Assembly (NCBI GenBank): GCA_947497455.1
Contig: CANMGU010000001.1
Span: 1,550,001 to 1,614,000, forward strand
Reading direction: 5' to 3'
Length of the DNA stretch: 64,000 nucleotides
From: an uncultured Sphingomonadaceae bacterium
GTDB lineage: Bacteria; Pseudomonadota; Alphaproteobacteria; Sphingomonadales; Sphingomonadaceae
Below, in pieces: positions 1 through 10,512 of this stretch. Under the pieces are notes generated by a model that saw nothing but the letters and a program-made list of their open reading frames with translations, did not search any database and had not been told where the DNA came from. The position numbers and the translations under genes are program-made. Within the stretch, counting starts at the first letter, position 1. Each line of letters begins with the position of its first letter.

Positions 1-407
1 ACCAGATTGTCAGCCGTAACCAGCATCAACATCGCGAAGGTAAAGAGGGACAAATAAGCGAAAAAGCGCGGCTGATCAGGATCTTCATCCATATAGCCCC
101 AGCTATAGAGATGAACGAGAGCCGATACCGTTGTCACAACAACCAACATAACGGCAGTTAGCGCATCTACGCGCAGGGCCCATTCAAAATTAAGATCGCC
201 CGACTGCACCCATGTCAGAACCGGCACCACTTCGGCGGCGCGGGACAACAAGATATAATCGATAAAGACCGGCCAACTGAGCGCACAAGATACGAACAGA
301 GCGGCGGTTGTCACAAATTTGGCCGGCACATTGCCAATCATGCGATTGCCAAAACCTGCGACTATTGCTGCCAGCAAGGGCAGGAAAACGATAAGCTGGA
401 TCGTCAA
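1..407 (-). CDS. nuoL: NADH-quinone oxidoreductase subunit L, N-terminal part (cut by window edge)
   Basis: Membrane-arm, proton-pumping subunit of respiratory complex I. Reading the minus strand from a TTG at 407 gives MTIQLIVFLPLLAAIVAGFG, followed by a hydrophobic N-terminus and then a stretch with VDALTAVMLVVVTTVSALVH and HLYSWGYMDEDP, which match the start of NuoL (first helices and the conserved HxYSxGYM element). About 135 codons are visible and the rest lies beyond position 1. The TTG start is 4 nt after the nuoK stop; no ATG fits, so the start is inferred from spacing. It belongs to the nuo operon. Confidence 0.9.
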   Translation of the reverse strand, partial: MTIQLIVFLPLLAAIVAGFGNRMIGNVPAKFVTTAALFVSCALSWPVFIDYILLSRAAEVVPVLTWVQSGDLNFEWALRVDALTAVMLVVVTTVSALVHLYSWGYMDEDPDQPRFFAYLSLFTFAMLMLVTADNL

Positions 408-411
408 GTCC

Positions 412-717
412 CTAACCCTTCATCCGATTGACATCATCCACGGCGATTGTGCCGCGCTGACGGAAATAAATAACCAATATCGCAAGACCGATGGCCGCTT
501 CACCCGCAGCAACCGTCAGCACGAACATCGCAAATATCTGCCCGGTCATGTCACCCAGAAATGCGCTAAACGCGACCAGGTTCAGATTGACCGAGAGCAA
601 GATCAACTCGATCGCCATCAGGATGATGATGATATTCTTGCGGTTCAGGAAGATGCCCAGCATGCCCATCACAAACAGGATGGAACTGACCACCAGATAA
701 TGTTCAATGCCGATCAT
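412..717 (-). CDS. nuoK: NADH-quinone oxidoreductase subunit K
   Basis: Small membrane subunit of complex I, 101 residues, the usual family length. Three transmembrane helices are evident. The second carries the conserved membrane glutamate in the [20 protein letters not shown] region, which belongs to the proton-translocation path in this family. The start codon overlaps the nuoJ stop by 4 nt (ATGA), so translation is probably coupled. It sits between nuoJ and nuoL as in most alphaproteobacteria. Confidence 0.97.
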   Translation of the reverse strand: MIGIEHYLVVSSILFVMGMLGIFLNRKNIIIILMAIELILLSVNLNLVAFSAFLGDMTGQIFAMFVLTVAAGEAAIGLAILVIYFRQRGTIAVDDVNRMKG

Positions 718-1325
718 AGCTCGACCCCCTTGCCGACTTCAGGCTGTTCATTGCGTGTCGCGTCTTCAGGACGCCTTCTCACCTGTTCCTGAATGCTCTG
801 GATCCGAACGCCGCCGCGTTTGCGGTTGGTGAGAACAATCGCGCCAACCATGGCGACCAGCAGAACCAAGCCAGCGGCTTCGAAAAGGAATACATATTTG
901 GTGTAGAGCAATGTGCCCAGCGCTTCGATGTTGGAAGGTCCGCCTGCTGGTGGCCCAACGACGGCAGTCGCTTCGCCCATGCCGCCCGCGCTCCATGCGC
1001 CGATGCCGAAAATAATCTCGGCCAGCAATACAAGTGCCAGCAACAGCCCCAGCGGCAGGTTCTTCATGAAACCGGCCCGTAGTTCGGCAAAATCAATATC
1101 GAGCATCATCACGACGAACAGGAAGAGAACCGCCACTGCGCCGACATAGACGATGACCAGCAAGGCCGCGATAAACTCTGCACCAACCAAAAGCATTAAG
1201 CCCGCAGCGTTAAAAAAGGCCAGAATTAGCCACAAAACACTATGCACGGGATTGCGCGCAAAGATGCAAAACGCACCGCTGGCGATCACGATCGATGCGA
1301 ATAGATAGAAAGCGAATATTTGCAT
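714..1325 (-). CDS. nuoJ: NADH-quinone oxidoreductase subunit J
   Basis: Membrane subunit of complex I, 203 residues. It has five predicted helices and the conserved NuoJ core around [20 protein letters not shown], the helix that contains the pi-bulge in solved structures. A polar C-terminal tail of about 35 residues ([20 protein letters not shown]) extends into the cytoplasm. A purine-rich AAGGGGG lies upstream of the start in the 41-nt gap after nuoI. It overlaps nuoK by 4 nt. Confidence 0.96.
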   Translation of the reverse strand: MQIFAFYLFASIVIASGAFCIFARNPVHSVLWLILAFFNAAGLMLLVGAEFIAALLVIVYVGAVAVLFLFVVMMLDIDFAELRAGFMKNLPLGLLLALVLLAEIIFGIGAWSAGGMGEATAVVGPPAGGPSNIEALGTLLYTKYVFLFEAAGLVLLVAMVGAIVLTNRKRGGVRIQSIQEQVRRRPEDATRNEQPEVGKGVEL

Positions 1326-1366
1326 GTTTACGGTTTCTGCAACCCCCTTAGAATCTTGTCAGCGCC

Positions 1367-1852
1367 TTAACGATAGGGCGCGTCGGCGGCAAGGTTGGAT
1401 GCGATGGCTCGCTCCCATTTGTCACCATTTTCAAGCAATTTTGCCTTGTCGTAAATAAGTTCTTCGCGTGTCTCGGTCGAATATTCGAAATTCGGCCCTT
1501 CGACCACCGCATCCACCGGACAGGCTTCCTGACAGAAACCACAATAGATGCATTTGGTCATATCGATGTCATAGCGTGTCGTCCGGCGGCTGCCATCCTC
1601 GCGCGGTTCGGCTTCAATCGTAATCGCCTGTGCCGGGCAAACCGCTTCGCAGAGCTTGCACGCAATGCAGCGCTCTTCGCCATTGGGATAACGGCGCAAC
1701 ACATGCTCCCCTCGGAACCGCGGTGAAATCGGGTTCTTCTCATAGGGATAGTTGATCGTTTTCTTCTTCTTGAAGAAATATTTAAACGTCAAAGCATGTG
1801 CCTTCAATATTTCCCAAAGCGTGAAGGCCTTTATGGTTTGTGCGATGCTCAT
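1367..1852 (-). CDS. nuoI: NADH-quinone oxidoreductase subunit I (2 x 4Fe-4S)
   Basis: Peripheral-arm ferredoxin-like subunit, 161 residues, carrying the two tetranuclear clusters (N6a/N6b) that pass electrons towards NuoB. Both CxxCxxCxxxCP motifs are intact: [12 protein letters not shown] and [12 protein letters not shown]. Length and order match alphaproteobacterial NuoI. Its ATG overlaps the stop of the upstream accessory gene by 4 nt, so nuoI is translationally coupled to a non-nuo gene rather than directly to nuoH. Confidence 0.97.
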   Translation of the reverse strand: MSIAQTIKAFTLWEILKAHALTFKYFFKKKKTINYPYEKNPISPRFRGEHVLRRYPNGEERCIACKLCEAVCPAQAITIEAEPREDGSRRTTRYDIDMTKCIYCGFCQEACPVDAVVEGPNFEYSTETREELIYDKAKLLENGDKWERAIASNLAADAPYR

Positions 1853-2400
1853 TTGGCAAACTCTCTAAACATTCTAAATGCGTTTTCATCGTCGGCAATA
1901 TCGCATTTTACATGGTAAACCCGCTCCAACAGGATATTTGAGTTTCGATCTCGTTCCTCTTGAATGACCGACATCAACGCCACCGGATGATCAGTCACTT
2001 TGTGATAGAAGCTAATCCTGTCCCAGTGGGTGTGATCGGCAATATGCCCATCTGACAATGCACCAATGACCCATTGGCCATTATTTTCACCTTCGAAAAA
2101 GGAATTGCCTTCACTATCGTTGAACATGTCCTTGGGAGCGTTGGTCATATGCTTCCACCGGATATCTCTGTAACTCGGTGTCTCAGCGCTTTTATCGAAT
2201 TCAAACCAGATCAGAATACCCATTTTCCGGTCACCAAATTCATCCGTGCTCTTCGGACCCTTAGTTTCTGTAAACTGAGCGCCGCCATAGCTGCTGCAGT
2301 CGTAGAAAGTGGCATCCAGATGTTTTTGGGAGTCATAGCCTTCAAGCGACGTGGCGGCTGTTCCCAAAAGGGCTGCGGTGGCAAGAGCGCTCATGATCAT
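1849..2400 (-). CDS. Uncharacterised exported protein encoded between nuoH and nuoI
   Basis: Not recognised. 183 residues starting [18 protein letters not shown], a short hydrophobic N-terminus that reads as a weak Sec signal or membrane anchor, then a polar domain rich in aromatic and acidic residues ([45 protein letters not shown]). Two cysteines are present in the mature part (YDCSS and HVKCD). An upstream in-frame start exists, but the ATG at 2400 shares its A with the nuoH TGA (TGATG). That, plus the 4-nt overlap with nuoI, argues for this start and for co-translation. It is not one of the 14 standard complex I subunits. It may be a periplasmic accessory factor or simply an operon passenger. 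Confidence 0.75.
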   Translation of the reverse strand: MIMSALATAALLGTAATSLEGYDSQKHLDATFYDCSSYGGAQFTETKGPKSTDEFGDRKMGILIWFEFDKSAETPSYRDIRWKHMTNAPKDMFNDSEGNSFFEGENNGQWVIGALSDGHIADHTHWDRISFYHKVTDHPVALMSVIQEERDRNSNILLERVYHVKCDIADDENAFRMFREFAK

Positions 2401-3443
2401 CACCCGTACCTCGTGACCATGAGATAACCACTCACCAGGACGACCCAGAAAATGCTGATTGGCAGGAACACTTTCCAACCCAGACGCATGAGCTGATCAT
2501 AGCGATAGCGCGGAACAGTGGCCCAGGCCAAGCTGAAGATGAAGAAAATCAGGAACATCTTCAGGAACAGCCAGATGATGCCTGGTACAGCGTAAAGCGG
2601 CTCCCAATCCACTGGTGGCAGCCATCCGCCCCAGAACAGGATCACGTTGAGCGCGCACATCAGTAGGATATTGGCATATTCCCCGAGCCAGAACAGCGCA
2701 AAGGACATGGACGAATATTCGGTCTGATAGCCCGCGACCAACTCACTTTCCGCTTCGGTCAAATCGAATGGCGCACGCGCCGTCTCTGCCATCGAACTGA
2801 TCAGGAACATCACCGCCATCGGGAAAAGCAATGGATTCAGACCGTAAGCGCTTATGGTCCCGAAAACATGCCCTTCCTGGGCCTTGATAATATCATTCAG
2901 ATTGAATGTACCTGCGAACAGAACCACTGAAATCAGGATGAAGCCAATGGAGACTTCATAAGAAATCATCTGCGCGGCGGCACGCATGGCCGAGAAAAAC
3001 GGATATTTCGAGTTACTCGCCCAACCGGAAATCACTACGCCATAGACCCCGAGCGAACTGATCGCGAGTATATAAAGCACACCGATATTGATGTTCGCGA
3101 GAACCATTTCCTCGCTGAATGGAATGACGGCCCAGGCCAGCAAAGCCACGGTAAAGGTGATTATCGGAGCCAGCAGGAACAGGCCTTTATTGGCTCCGGA
3201 CGGGATGATCGTTTCCTGCAGAAACACCTTCAATCCATCGGCAAAACTTTGCAGCAACCCGAAGGGGCCAACCACATTGGGACCGCGGCGCAGTGCAACA
3301 GCGGCAATAATCTTGCGATCAACATAGATAATCATCGCCACAGCCAGCATTAACGGCAGAGCGATAAGCAGGATCAAGGCGAGCGTGGAAACAAGCCAGC
3401 CCAACTCTGGTCCAAGAAAAGTGGATTGGAGATATTCGGTCAT
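2400..3443 (-). CDS. nuoH: NADH-quinone oxidoreductase subunit H
   Basis: Membrane subunit at the junction of the two arms of complex I, forming part of the ubiquinone chamber; 347 residues with eight or more helices. Family signatures are clear: [20 protein letters not shown] near the N-terminus and [20 protein letters not shown] in the loop facing the quinone site. It starts with a 4-nt overlap (ATGA) with nuoG. The stop overlaps the following accessory gene by one base. Confidence 0.98.
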   Translation of the reverse strand: MTEYLQSTFLGPELGWLVSTLALILLIALPLMLAVAMIIYVDRKIIAAVALRRGPNVVGPFGLLQSFADGLKVFLQETIIPSGANKGLFLLAPIITFTVALLAWAVIPFSEEMVLANINIGVLYILAISSLGVYGVVISGWASNSKYPFFSAMRAAAQMISYEVSIGFILISVVLFAGTFNLNDIIKAQEGHVFGTISAYGLNPLLFPMAVMFLISSMAETARAPFDLTEAESELVAGYQTEYSSMSFALFWLGEYANILLMCALNVILFWGGWLPPVDWEPLYAVPGIIWLFLKMFLIFFIFSLAWATVPRYRYDQLMRLGWKVFLPISIFWVVLVSGYLMVTRYG

Positions 3444-5452
3444 TCTGCCGCCTCCAGCATATCTTCACCGTGTAGCAATTCTGCCGAACAGCGCTGCATC
3501 GTCGCGCTCGCGCGGGCGATGCTGTTGGTGAGGTAGAAATCCTTGATCGGATGCACGCCCTGCCCTTTAGGCTTGTCGGGCAATCCCGATGGCGGTGCCC
3601 ATTCAAAGGACACAAGGCCTTCCTCAGCCATTGCGGGATGATCCTTATACATTTTTCCGCGCAGCTCTTCAAAGCTGTCAAACGGCAGCGTCTTGCCCAT
3701 CACATCGGACAGAGCTCGCAAAATGCTCCAGTCTTCCCGCGCATCGCCAGGGGCGAAAATCGCCTTATTGGAGCGCTGCACACGGCCTTCCAAATTGACA
3801 TAAGTGCCGTTTTTCTCGGTATAGGCTGCCGCCGGCAAGATGACATCCGCTGCATGGGCACCGGCATCGCCATGATGGCCGATATAGACTTTGAAGCTCT
3901 TATCAAACGCCACATAATCCATCTCGTCCGCGCCAAGCGAGAAGAGCAGCTTCGGTTTCTTCGCCGCAATGGCCTTGATCCCGCCATCATAAGCGTAGCC
4001 GAGCATCAACCCACCCGTGCGCGAAGCACCGATATGGAGCACGTTGAAACCATTCCAGTCATCTCGGACCAGCTTATATTTTGCTGCCAGTTTCAATGCT
4101 GCGCCATGCGCGCCTTCGACGCTCAATGCGCCGCCACCTAGAATAAGTGCCGGTTTCTCGGCATTTTTCAAAGCATCCGAGGCTGCCTTGGGTAACTTGG
4201 CCAGCAAACCCATATCATCACCGAGCCACTCCACCGGATAGGTCTGATCCGCCTCTGGTCCGATGCCAAAGACTTTCGCACCGCCCTTGCGCACAGCTTT
4301 ACGAATACGCGTGTTGACCAGTGACGCTTCCCAGCGCGGGTTGGTCGACACCAGCACGATCACATCGGCATCTTCAATGCCGGCAATGGTCGTGTTGAAA
4401 TTGACTGAAGCCAGATTGGACACATCATAAGACAAGCCGGTCTGGCGCCCTTCGAGCATATCGGACCGCATGGATTTCAGCAGCCGCTTGGTCGCATACA
4501 TGGTTTCGCAATCCACCAGGTCACCGGCAATGGCCGCGACCGAACTGCCTGCTTTTACTGCCGCAATAGCTTCAAAGGCTTCGTTCCAGTTCGCGGGAAC
4601 CAGTTTGCCATTCTGCCGAATATAAGGCTGGTCGAGACGGCGCTTCATCAGACCGTCAATCGCATGGCGTGTCTTGTCGGTTGCCCACTCCTCGTTCACA
4701 TCGTCATTGACCCGCGGCAAGGCACGCAGCACTTCACGACCACGGCTGTCGATGCGGATATTCGTACCGACGCCATCCATAACGTCGATACCCATAGTCT
4801 TGGTCAGCTCCCAAGGGCGCGCTTCAAACGCATAAGGCTTGCTGGTCAGCGCGCCAACGGGGCAAAGATCAACGACATTGCCTGAAAGCTCGCTATGCAC
4901 TGCGCCTTCAAGATAGGAGGTAATCTCCATCCCCTCGCCGCGACCAATGGCTCCGATTTCCTCAACGCCAGCCACTTCTTCGGCAAAGCGAACACAGCGG
5001 GTGCAATGGATACAGCGGGTCATGATCGTCTTAACCACTGGCCCCATATATTTTTCGGTTACGGCGCGCTTATTCTCGTCATAACGCGATCCGCCCTTGC
5101 CATAGGCCATGGCCTGATCCTGCAAATCACATTCGCCGCCCTGATCGCAAATTGGACAATCGAGCGGATGATTGATGAGAAGAAATTCCATCACCCCTTC
5201 GCGGGCCTTTTTAACCATTTCGCTGTCGGTGCGGATTTCCTGACCATCAGCAGCGGGTAGCGCGCAGCTGGCTTGCGGCTTTGGCGGCCCCGGTTTGACT
5301 TCAACCAGACACATGCGGCAATTACCAGCGATGCTCAGCCGCTCATGATAACAGAAACGAGGGATTTCCTTACCGGCAAGCTCAGCGGCCTGCAGCACAG
5401 TTGCGCCTTGGGGCACTTCCAGTTCGACGCCATCTACGGTGACTTTAGGCAT
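3440..5452 (-). CDS. nuoG: NADH-quinone oxidoreductase subunit G
   Basis: Large peripheral-arm iron-sulfur subunit, 670 residues. In order: a 2Fe-2S ferredoxin domain ([15 protein letters not shown], then CALPA), the His-ligated cluster region ([18 protein letters not shown]), a 4Fe-4S motif ([16 protein letters not shown]), then a molybdopterin-oxidoreductase-like domain without an evident cofactor role. The C-terminus ends GEDMLEAAE; its codons include GGAGG just before the nuoH ATG, so the tail doubles as the next gene's ribosome binding site. Confidence 0.97.
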   Translation of the reverse strand: MPKVTVDGVELEVPQGATVLQAAELAGKEIPRFCYHERLSIAGNCRMCLVEVKPGPPKPQASCALPAADGQEIRTDSEMVKKAREGVMEFLLINHPLDCPICDQGGECDLQDQAMAYGKGGSRYDENKRAVTEKYMGPVVKTIMTRCIHCTRCVRFAEEVAGVEEIGAIGRGEGMEITSYLEGAVHSELSGNVVDLCPVGALTSKPYAFEARPWELTKTMGIDVMDGVGTNIRIDSRGREVLRALPRVNDDVNEEWATDKTRHAIDGLMKRRLDQPYIRQNGKLVPANWNEAFEAIAAVKAGSSVAAIAGDLVDCETMYATKRLLKSMRSDMLEGRQTGLSYDVSNLASVNFNTTIAGIEDADVIVLVSTNPRWEASLVNTRIRKAVRKGGAKVFGIGPEADQTYPVEWLGDDMGLLAKLPKAASDALKNAEKPALILGGGALSVEGAHGAALKLAAKYKLVRDDWNGFNVLHIGASRTGGLMLGYAYDGGIKAIAAKKPKLLFSLGADEMDYVAFDKSFKVYIGHHGDAGAHAADVILPAAAYTEKNGTYVNLEGRVQRSNKAIFAPGDAREDWSILRALSDVMGKTLPFDSFEELRGKMYKDHPAMAEEGLVSFEWAPPSGLPDKPKGQGVHPIKDFYLTNSIARASATMQRCSAELLHGEDMLEAAE

Positions 5453-6159
5453 TACGATTCAGCCTCAAGCATTTCAGCATGTTGGTAGACCGAGCGATAG
5501 AGACCATAAGCCAGTATTGCCCGTAACGAAGTTTTATCAAAGGAAACCTCCAGTCCGTCTGTCACACAAGGGCCCAAGGCCGGCACGATCGATTTTATTG
5601 CTGCACTTTCGTCGGCGGTATCTGGCACAGTATTGATCAAGGCATAGACCTTGTCCGTTTCTTTCCGCACGACGCAACGCCCAAATAATTCATTCGCATT
5701 TCGCGGCAACATAATATCATTTTGCCATTCCAAATCGGTCAATTTGGATAAATGCACAACGTCGGATTGACTATATTTACGCAACAAAAAAAATTCTGAA
5801 AATGCACCAACAATCGGAGCCGTTGAGTAACCAAATTTGATGTCTTTTGCCAAGCTACACCGGTCATCATAGCTGATTTTTTTAAAAATCACTTTAAGTG
5901 ACTTTGCTTGCTCATCACTCAAGTAGCGATAGGATAGGGTTTTCATAGCGCGGGCGCGCTGGTTTTCCGCACGACATTTTGCCAAAGCGTTTATACCGGC
6001 ACGAGCCGACTTTTGCGCTTTCGGATCATGATAGCCCGTCATCCCTTCCCGGCTTCGATCAATGCGACTACCGGTTTCTGGTTGAGCAATCGCTAAATTT
6101 GAACTCGCCATCAAAAGGATAGCGAAACAGCTACTGAATATGGTCTTGAGCAGGCTCAT
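5452..6159 (-). CDS. Uncharacterised exported protein encoded between nuoF and nuoG
   Basis: Not recognised. 235 residues with a convincing signal peptide ([20 protein letters not shown], cleavage likely after NLAIA). The mature part is polar and probably helical, with cysteines at [22 protein letters not shown] and GPCVTDG that could form two disulfides. It overlaps nuoF by 4 nt (ATGA) and nuoG by 1 nt (TAATG), so it is embedded in the operon by translational coupling. The C-terminus (HAEMLEAES) resembles that of NuoG (GEDMLEAAE) because both encode a similar coupling sequence. A periplasmic location conflicts with a direct role in the cytoplasmic NuoF/NuoG module, so any functional link is unproven. 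Confidence 0.78.
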   Translation of the reverse strand: MSLLKTIFSSCFAILLMASSNLAIAQPETGSRIDRSREGMTGYHDPKAQKSARAGINALAKCRAENQRARAMKTLSYRYLSDEQAKSLKVIFKKISYDDRCSLAKDIKFGYSTAPIVGAFSEFFLLRKYSQSDVVHLSKLTDLEWQNDIMLPRNANELFGRCVVRKETDKVYALINTVPDTADESAAIKSIVPALGPCVTDGLEVSFDKTSLRAILAYGLYRSVYQHAEMLEAES

Positions 6160-7466
6160 TCCGCAGCCTCCATCACCGGTTCTGAGCCAGCATTCTCACG
6201 AATGCGCCGCTCCAGCTCTGGTCGGAAATGCCTGATTAGCCCTTGGATGGGCCAAGCGGCCGCGTCGCCAAGCGCACATATCGTGTGACCTTCAACCTGC
6301 TTTGTGACTTCGTGAAGCGTATCGATTTCTTCAATCGTCGCATCGCCATCACGCAGCCGTTCCATGACGCGCCACATCCAGCCAGTACCCTCACGGCATG
6401 GTGTACACTGGCCGCAACTTTCATGCTTATAGAAATAGCTAAGCCGTGAAATTGCGCGGACGATATCAGTGCTCTTGTCCATCACGATGACCGCCGCTGT
6501 GCCGAGGCCGGACTTGAGTGCGCTCAATCCGTCAAAATCCATCGGTGCGTCCATGATTTGCTCGGCAGGCACCAAAGGCACGGAAGATCCACCGGGAATA
6601 ACCGCAAGCAGATTGTCCCACCCGCCGGTAATGCCACCGCAATGCTTTTCTATCATGTCCTTGAACGGAATCGACATGGCTTCTTCGAAAACTGCCGGTT
6701 TTTCAACATGGCCTGAAACCTGAAACAGTTTCGTGCCATGGTTATTTTCACGCCCGAAGCTTGCAAACCAGCTGGCTCCGCGCCGCAATATTGTCGGAAC
6801 AACAGCGATGGATTCGACATTATTGACCGTCGTCGGGCAACCATAGAGCCCTGCCCCGGCGGGAAATGGTGGCTTAAGACGAGGCTGGCCTTTTTTGCCT
6901 TCGAGACTTTCGATCATCGCGGTTTCTTCACCGCAAATATAAGCGCCCGCGCCGCGATGGACGAATACGTCGAAATCATAGCCGGATTTGGCGGCATTCT
7001 TACCGATCAGGCCAGCGTCATAGGCTTCCTTGACGGCCGCCTCCATGACCTTGGCTTCGATGATATATTCGCCGCGAATATAGATATAGGCCGCCCGCGC
7101 CCGCATGGCGAACCCAGCAATCAGCGCGCCTTCGATCAGCTTGTGCGGATCATTGCGCAGGATTTCTCGGTCCTTACAAGAACCAGGCTCGGATTCATCG
7201 GCATTGATGACCAGGAAGCTCGGACGCCCATCCGGCGACTCTTTCGGCATAAAGGACCATTTCAGGCCAGTCGGGAAACCAGCACCGCCGCGACCACGCA
7301 GGCCGCTTTCCTTCATCTCGTTGATAATCTTGTCATTACCGCGCTTGATAATATCGGCGGTATTATCCCAATCACCGCGTTTCTGCGCAGCCTTCAGGTC
7401 CCATGACTGAAAGCCATAGACATTGGTAAAGATCCGGTCTTTGTCCTGGAGAAAGTCAAAAGCCAT
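6156..7466 (-). CDS. nuoF: NADH-quinone oxidoreductase subunit F (NADH/FMN)
   Basis: NADH-oxidising flavoprotein subunit of complex I, 436 residues. The FMN/NADH glycine-rich segment is [18 protein letters not shown], the second nucleotide-binding part is [20 protein letters not shown], and the N3 4Fe-4S cluster is bound by [15 protein letters not shown] plus a later cysteine in [13 protein letters not shown]. All catalytic elements are present. It starts one base inside the stop of a 30-codon microgene (TAATG) and ends in a GGAGGC-containing VMEAAE tail that overlaps the next start. Confidence 0.98.
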   Translation of the reverse strand: MAFDFLQDKDRIFTNVYGFQSWDLKAAQKRGDWDNTADIIKRGNDKIINEMKESGLRGRGGAGFPTGLKWSFMPKESPDGRPSFLVINADESEPGSCKDREILRNDPHKLIEGALIAGFAMRARAAYIYIRGEYIIEAKVMEAAVKEAYDAGLIGKNAAKSGYDFDVFVHRGAGAYICGEETAMIESLEGKKGQPRLKPPFPAGAGLYGCPTTVNNVESIAVVPTILRRGASWFASFGRENNHGTKLFQVSGHVEKPAVFEEAMSIPFKDMIEKHCGGITGGWDNLLAVIPGGSSVPLVPAEQIMDAPMDFDGLSALKSGLGTAAVIVMDKSTDIVRAISRLSYFYKHESCGQCTPCREGTGWMWRVMERLRDGDATIEEIDTLHEVTKQVEGHTICALGDAAAWPIQGLIRHFRPELERRIRENAGSEPVMEAAE

Positions 7467-7558
7467 TATTTCTTACTCCTGCGGCCCCAAAGACCGCCTG
7501 CCACTGCGATTGCAACGACCGCCAGTGCAACCCATCCTGCATATCCGTCGAGCAGCAT
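7466..7558 (-). CDS. 30-residue single-span membrane microprotein between nuoE and nuoF
   Basis: Reading [20 protein letters not shown] followed by [10 protein letters not shown] and a stop. It has a hydrophobic helix of about 18 residues then a basic RRSKK tail, the classical stop-transfer (C-in) arrangement. The ATG follows the nuoE TAA after one base (TAAGATG) and the stop overlaps the nuoF ATG (TAATG), which leaves no room for chance. The reading frame exactly fills the gap between two nuo genes. Too short for most gene callers. Function unknown; a complex I assembly or stability microprotein is a guess. Confidence 0.7.
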   Translation of the reverse strand: MLLDGYAGWVALAVVAIAVAGGLWGRRSKK

Positions 7559-7559
7559 C

Positions 7560-8225
7560 TTACCACTCCTTCCGATAGTCATGATTGGCCTTCACCATCT
7601 CTTTCAAAACAACCGGACCGCCTTTGGGTTCACTGGTCTTGCGACCTATCTGTGAACCGACAGAAATCTCTTTACCGTCAGCGAGGTCTTCCAAAATTCG
7701 GGTCATGATGTCGTAGTCGAGATCTTCGTAATTATCGTCGTTAATCTGGACCATTGGCGCGTTGGAGCAATTGCCCATGCACTCGACTTCAGTCAGCGTG
7801 AACAGACCATCCGGCGTAGTCTTGCCCTTGGCCATGCCTTTGTTCTTGCAGGCCGCCATCACGTCGTCGCTGCCGCGCAACATGCACGGTGTTGTGCCGC
7901 AAACCTGTACATGGAAACGGCCAACCGGCGCGAGGTTATACATGGTGTAAAAGGTCGCGACTTCATAGGCGCGCATATAGGGCATGTCCAAATAGGCCGC
8001 GACATATTCGATCACCGGAACCGGCAGCCAGCCCTGCGTCTCTGTATCCGCACCAACTTGTCGCTGGGCGAGATCAAGCAAAGCCATAACCGCCGATTTC
8101 TGACGACCTTCCGGATATTTCGCAATCTGCCATTTCGCGAGTTTTTCGTTCGCTGGCGTGAACTTGAAATCGCCCCATTTGGCGCGCACTTCAAGTTCAT
8201 CAGGTATATTTGGAGCTTCAGCCAT
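7560..8225 (-). CDS. nuoE: NADH-quinone oxidoreductase subunit E (2Fe-2S)
   Basis: Thioredoxin-fold 2Fe-2S (N1a) subunit of the NADH dehydrogenase module, 221 residues from the chosen start. The four cluster cysteines are in CGTTPCMLRG and CMGNCSNAPMVQIND. Alternative starts exist 9 codons upstream and two codons upstream. The ATG at 8225 is preferred because it reproduces the 8-nt ATGGCTGA overlap also seen between the two preceding small genes. The C-terminal tail beyond the cluster domain (GSQIGRKTSEPKGGPVVLKE) is typical of alphaproteobacteria. Confidence 0.96.
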   Translation of the reverse strand: MAEAPNIPDELEVRAKWGDFKFTPANEKLAKWQIAKYPEGRQKSAVMALLDLAQRQVGADTETQGWLPVPVIEYVAAYLDMPYMRAYEVATFYTMYNLAPVGRFHVQVCGTTPCMLRGSDDVMAACKNKGMAKGKTTPDGLFTLTEVECMGNCSNAPMVQINDDNYEDLDYDIMTRILEDLADGKEISVGSQIGRKTSEPKGGPVVLKEMVKANHDYRKEW

Positions 8226-8469
8226 CTGCATCACTTTTGTTTCGCGTATCAAAACGCGCTTCCCCGATTTCGTCCCAATGCTTTGAGAAATAGATATTCA
8301 ACCAGAATCCAGCGACGATGATGCCCACCGTCATGGTCAACAAGATGATGTTCCACAGCATATTTGCTGGCTGCCATAACTCCCACAGCAGCATAATAGC
8401 GACGATCACGAACACCGTCGCACCTCCACCGAGGCGCCATCTTTTCGATGTGTCAGGAGCATCAGCCAT
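8218..8469 (-). CDS. Small two-helix membrane protein between nuoD and nuoE
   Basis: 83 residues: a charged start ([16 protein letters not shown]), helix 1 (ATVFVIVAIMLLWELW), a short loop, helix 2 (MLWNIILLTMTVGIIVAGFW), then an amphipathic acidic tail. Unrecognised family. The start is at 8469, where ATGGCTGA overlaps the stop of the preceding 60-codon gene by 8 nt, and the same overlap links it to nuoE. Another in-frame start lies 11 codons upstream. Inner-membrane location is inferred from the helices. Confidence 0.72.
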   Translation of the reverse strand: MADAPDTSKRWRLGGGATVFVIVAIMLLWELWQPANMLWNIILLTMTVGIIVAGFWLNIYFSKHWDEIGEARFDTRNKSDADG

Positions 8470-8644
8470 GGCGCAATTTCCGTTCGAGATAACGCCCGGC
8501 ATATAACCCCATAACCGCCGCGAAGGCGGTCGACAGCGTTTCCTTGAGACTCACCTCTCCGTGGAACGCGGCAAGGTAAGCCGCCACAAGCGAAGCAAAA
8601 CCAGCGAACGCGGCAACAAAAATGATGATCTCGCGACCTATCAC
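8462..8644 (-). CDS. Small membrane protein directly after nuoD
   Basis: 60 residues beginning at a GTG that overlaps the nuoD TGA by 4 nt (GTGA). Helix 1 spans roughly residues 5-25 ([20 protein letters not shown]), then [11 protein letters not shown] and a second hydrophobic stretch ([20 protein letters not shown]) with a basic end. Not a recognised family. Tight coupling on both sides supports it as a real gene of the nuo operon. Confidence 0.68.
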   Translation of the reverse strand: MIGREIIIFVAAFAGFASLVAAYLAAFHGEVSLKETLSTAFAAVMGLYAGRYLERKLRHG

Positions 8645-9873
8645 CGGTCACACTCCCCGAACACGACATCCATCGCGCCCAAAATGGCGGTGGCATCGGG
8701 AAGCATATGACCCTTGGTCATGAAATCCATCGCCTGCAGATGCGAGAAGGCAGTGGGCCTGATCTTGCAGCGATAGGGCTTGTTGCTGCCATCGCTGACC
8801 AGATAGACGCCAAATTCTCCTTTCGGACTTTCGGTCGCGACATAGACTTCGCCCGCAGGAACGTGGAAGCCTTCGGTGTAAAGTTTGAAGTGATGGATTA
8901 GTGCTTCCATCGACTGTTTCATCTCACCGCGTTTGGGTGGAACAACCTTGCGGTCGCTGCTCGCGACAGGACCGTCCGGCATTTCGTTCAGGCACTGGCG
9001 CATGATCCGTGCAGACTGGCGCACTTCCTCGACCCGGACCATGAAACGGTCATAACAATCGCCACGCGTTCCCACCGGCACGTCAAATTCCATACGGTCA
9101 TAGACGTCATAAGGCTGAGACTTACGAAGGTCCCAGGCAATACCGCTGCCGCGGATCATTGGGCCGGAAAAGCCCCAGCGCACGGCATCATCCTTGGACA
9201 CCGTGGCAATATCGACATTGCGCTGTTTAAAAATGCGGTTGTCGATGACCAGGCTCATCGCATCTTCGAAAAAGGATGGAAACTCGTCCAGCCAATCGGC
9301 CATGTCGGTGAGCAGTTTCAGCGGCACATCCTGATGCACGCCGCCGGGCCGGAACCAGGCGCTGTGCATCCGTGCACCGCTTGCGCGCTCAAAAAAGGCC
9401 AGACATTGCTCGCGAATTTCGAACACCCAGATATTGGGTGTCATCGCGCCAACATCCATCACATGCGCACCGATGTTGAGCATATGGTTACAGATGCGCG
9501 TCAGCTCTGCGAACAAAACCCGCAGATATTGGCCACGCAAAGGCACTTCGATATCGAGCAGCTTCTCGATCGCCAGCACATAGCTATATTCCATCGCCAG
9601 CGGAGAACAATAATCTAGCCGGTCAAAATAGGGCAAAGCCTGCAAATAGGTCTTATGCTCGATCAGCTTTTCGGTACCGCGGTGGAGCAGACCAACATGG
9701 GGATCCACTCTTTCAACAACTTCGCCGTCCAGCTCCATGACTAGCCGCAAAACACCATGCGCTGCGGGATGCTGGGGGCCGAAGTTGATTGTGTAATTCT
9801 GGATTTCCAGATCACCAACCGTGGGATCAGCCTCGTCTGCAATACCATCCATTTCGTCGAGATAATCAGCCAT
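8641..9873 (-). CDS. nuoD: NADH-quinone oxidoreductase subunit D
   Basis: 49-kDa-type subunit of complex I that, with NuoB, lines the ubiquinone-binding site; 410 residues. Diagnostic stretches are [20 protein letters not shown] (the quinone-site loop containing the conserved HPAAHG), [20 protein letters not shown] and CDPxD-like ends replaced by [14 protein letters not shown]. Separate nuoC and nuoD genes here (no CD fusion), as in other alphaproteobacteria. The ATG is one base from the end of nuoC. Confidence 0.98.
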   Translation of the reverse strand: MADYLDEMDGIADEADPTVGDLEIQNYTINFGPQHPAAHGVLRLVMELDGEVVERVDPHVGLLHRGTEKLIEHKTYLQALPYFDRLDYCSPLAMEYSYVLAIEKLLDIEVPLRGQYLRVLFAELTRICNHMLNIGAHVMDVGAMTPNIWVFEIREQCLAFFERASGARMHSAWFRPGGVHQDVPLKLLTDMADWLDEFPSFFEDAMSLVIDNRIFKQRNVDIATVSKDDAVRWGFSGPMIRGSGIAWDLRKSQPYDVYDRMEFDVPVGTRGDCYDRFMVRVEEVRQSARIMRQCLNEMPDGPVASSDRKVVPPKRGEMKQSMEALIHHFKLYTEGFHVPAGEVYVATESPKGEFGVYLVSDGSNKPYRCKIRPTAFSHLQAMDFMTKGHMLPDATAILGAMDVVFGECDR

Positions 9874-10511
9874 CAGCTTTTGGCTCCCTTATCATCACCG
9901 TCTTCCGACTTTTCATCGCCAGGCAGGATATAGTCCGCGCCCTCCCAGGGCGACATGAAATCGAAGCTGCGGAAATCCTGTGCCAGTTTTACCGGCTCGT
10001 AGACCACACGCTTCGCTTCCTCGGAATAGCGCATCTCCACATAGCCAGTGAGCGGAAAATCCTTGCGGAAGGGATGACCCTGAAAACCATAGTCCGTCAG
10101 GATGCGCCGCAGATCCGCATTGCCATCGAACAGCACGCCGTAAAGATCAAAGACTTCACGCTCGAGCCAGCCCGCCACTTCCCAAATATGGGTTACCGTT
10201 GGCACCGGCATATCTTCGTCGGTTGTCACTTTTACACGAATGCGATGATTCTTGGTCAAGCTGAGCAGGTGATAGCAGACCTCGAACCGCTCTGGCCGAT
10301 CCGGATAGTCAACTCCGGCAATCTCGACCAGTTGCTGATATTCATGCTTGCTCCGCAACTTTTCCATCACAGCAGGCAATTTCTTGCGATCAACGGTGAA
10401 GCTGATCTCATCATAGGCTTCGACCGTATCGAGGACGGCCGCACCCAAGGATTTCGCGAGAGTGGCAGCAACGCCTTCGTTGCTGGACATTGTTGGAGCC
10501 CCGTTTGCCAT
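9873..10511 (-). CDS. nuoC: NADH-quinone oxidoreductase subunit C
   Basis: 30-kDa-type peripheral subunit, 212 residues. The family signature is intact around [20 protein letters not shown] and [20 protein letters not shown]. The C-terminus ends in an acidic/lysine tail ([13 protein letters not shown]). Starts two bases after the nuoB stop and overlaps the nuoD start by one base. An alternative start at the second Met (MSSNEG) is possible. Confidence 0.97.
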   Translation of the reverse strand: MANGAPTMSSNEGVAATLAKSLGAAVLDTVEAYDEISFTVDRKKLPAVMEKLRSKHEYQQLVEIAGVDYPDRPERFEVCYHLLSLTKNHRIRVKVTTDEDMPVPTVTHIWEVAGWLEREVFDLYGVLFDGNADLRRILTDYGFQGHPFRKDFPLTGYVEMRYSEEAKRVVYEPVKLAQDFRSFDFMSPWEGADYILPGDEKSEDGDDKGAKS

Positions 10512-10512
10512 A

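Noticed and set aside
3551-4141. 196-codon plus-strand frame over nuoG
   Set aside because: Antisense shadow of a conserved gene; no start signal.
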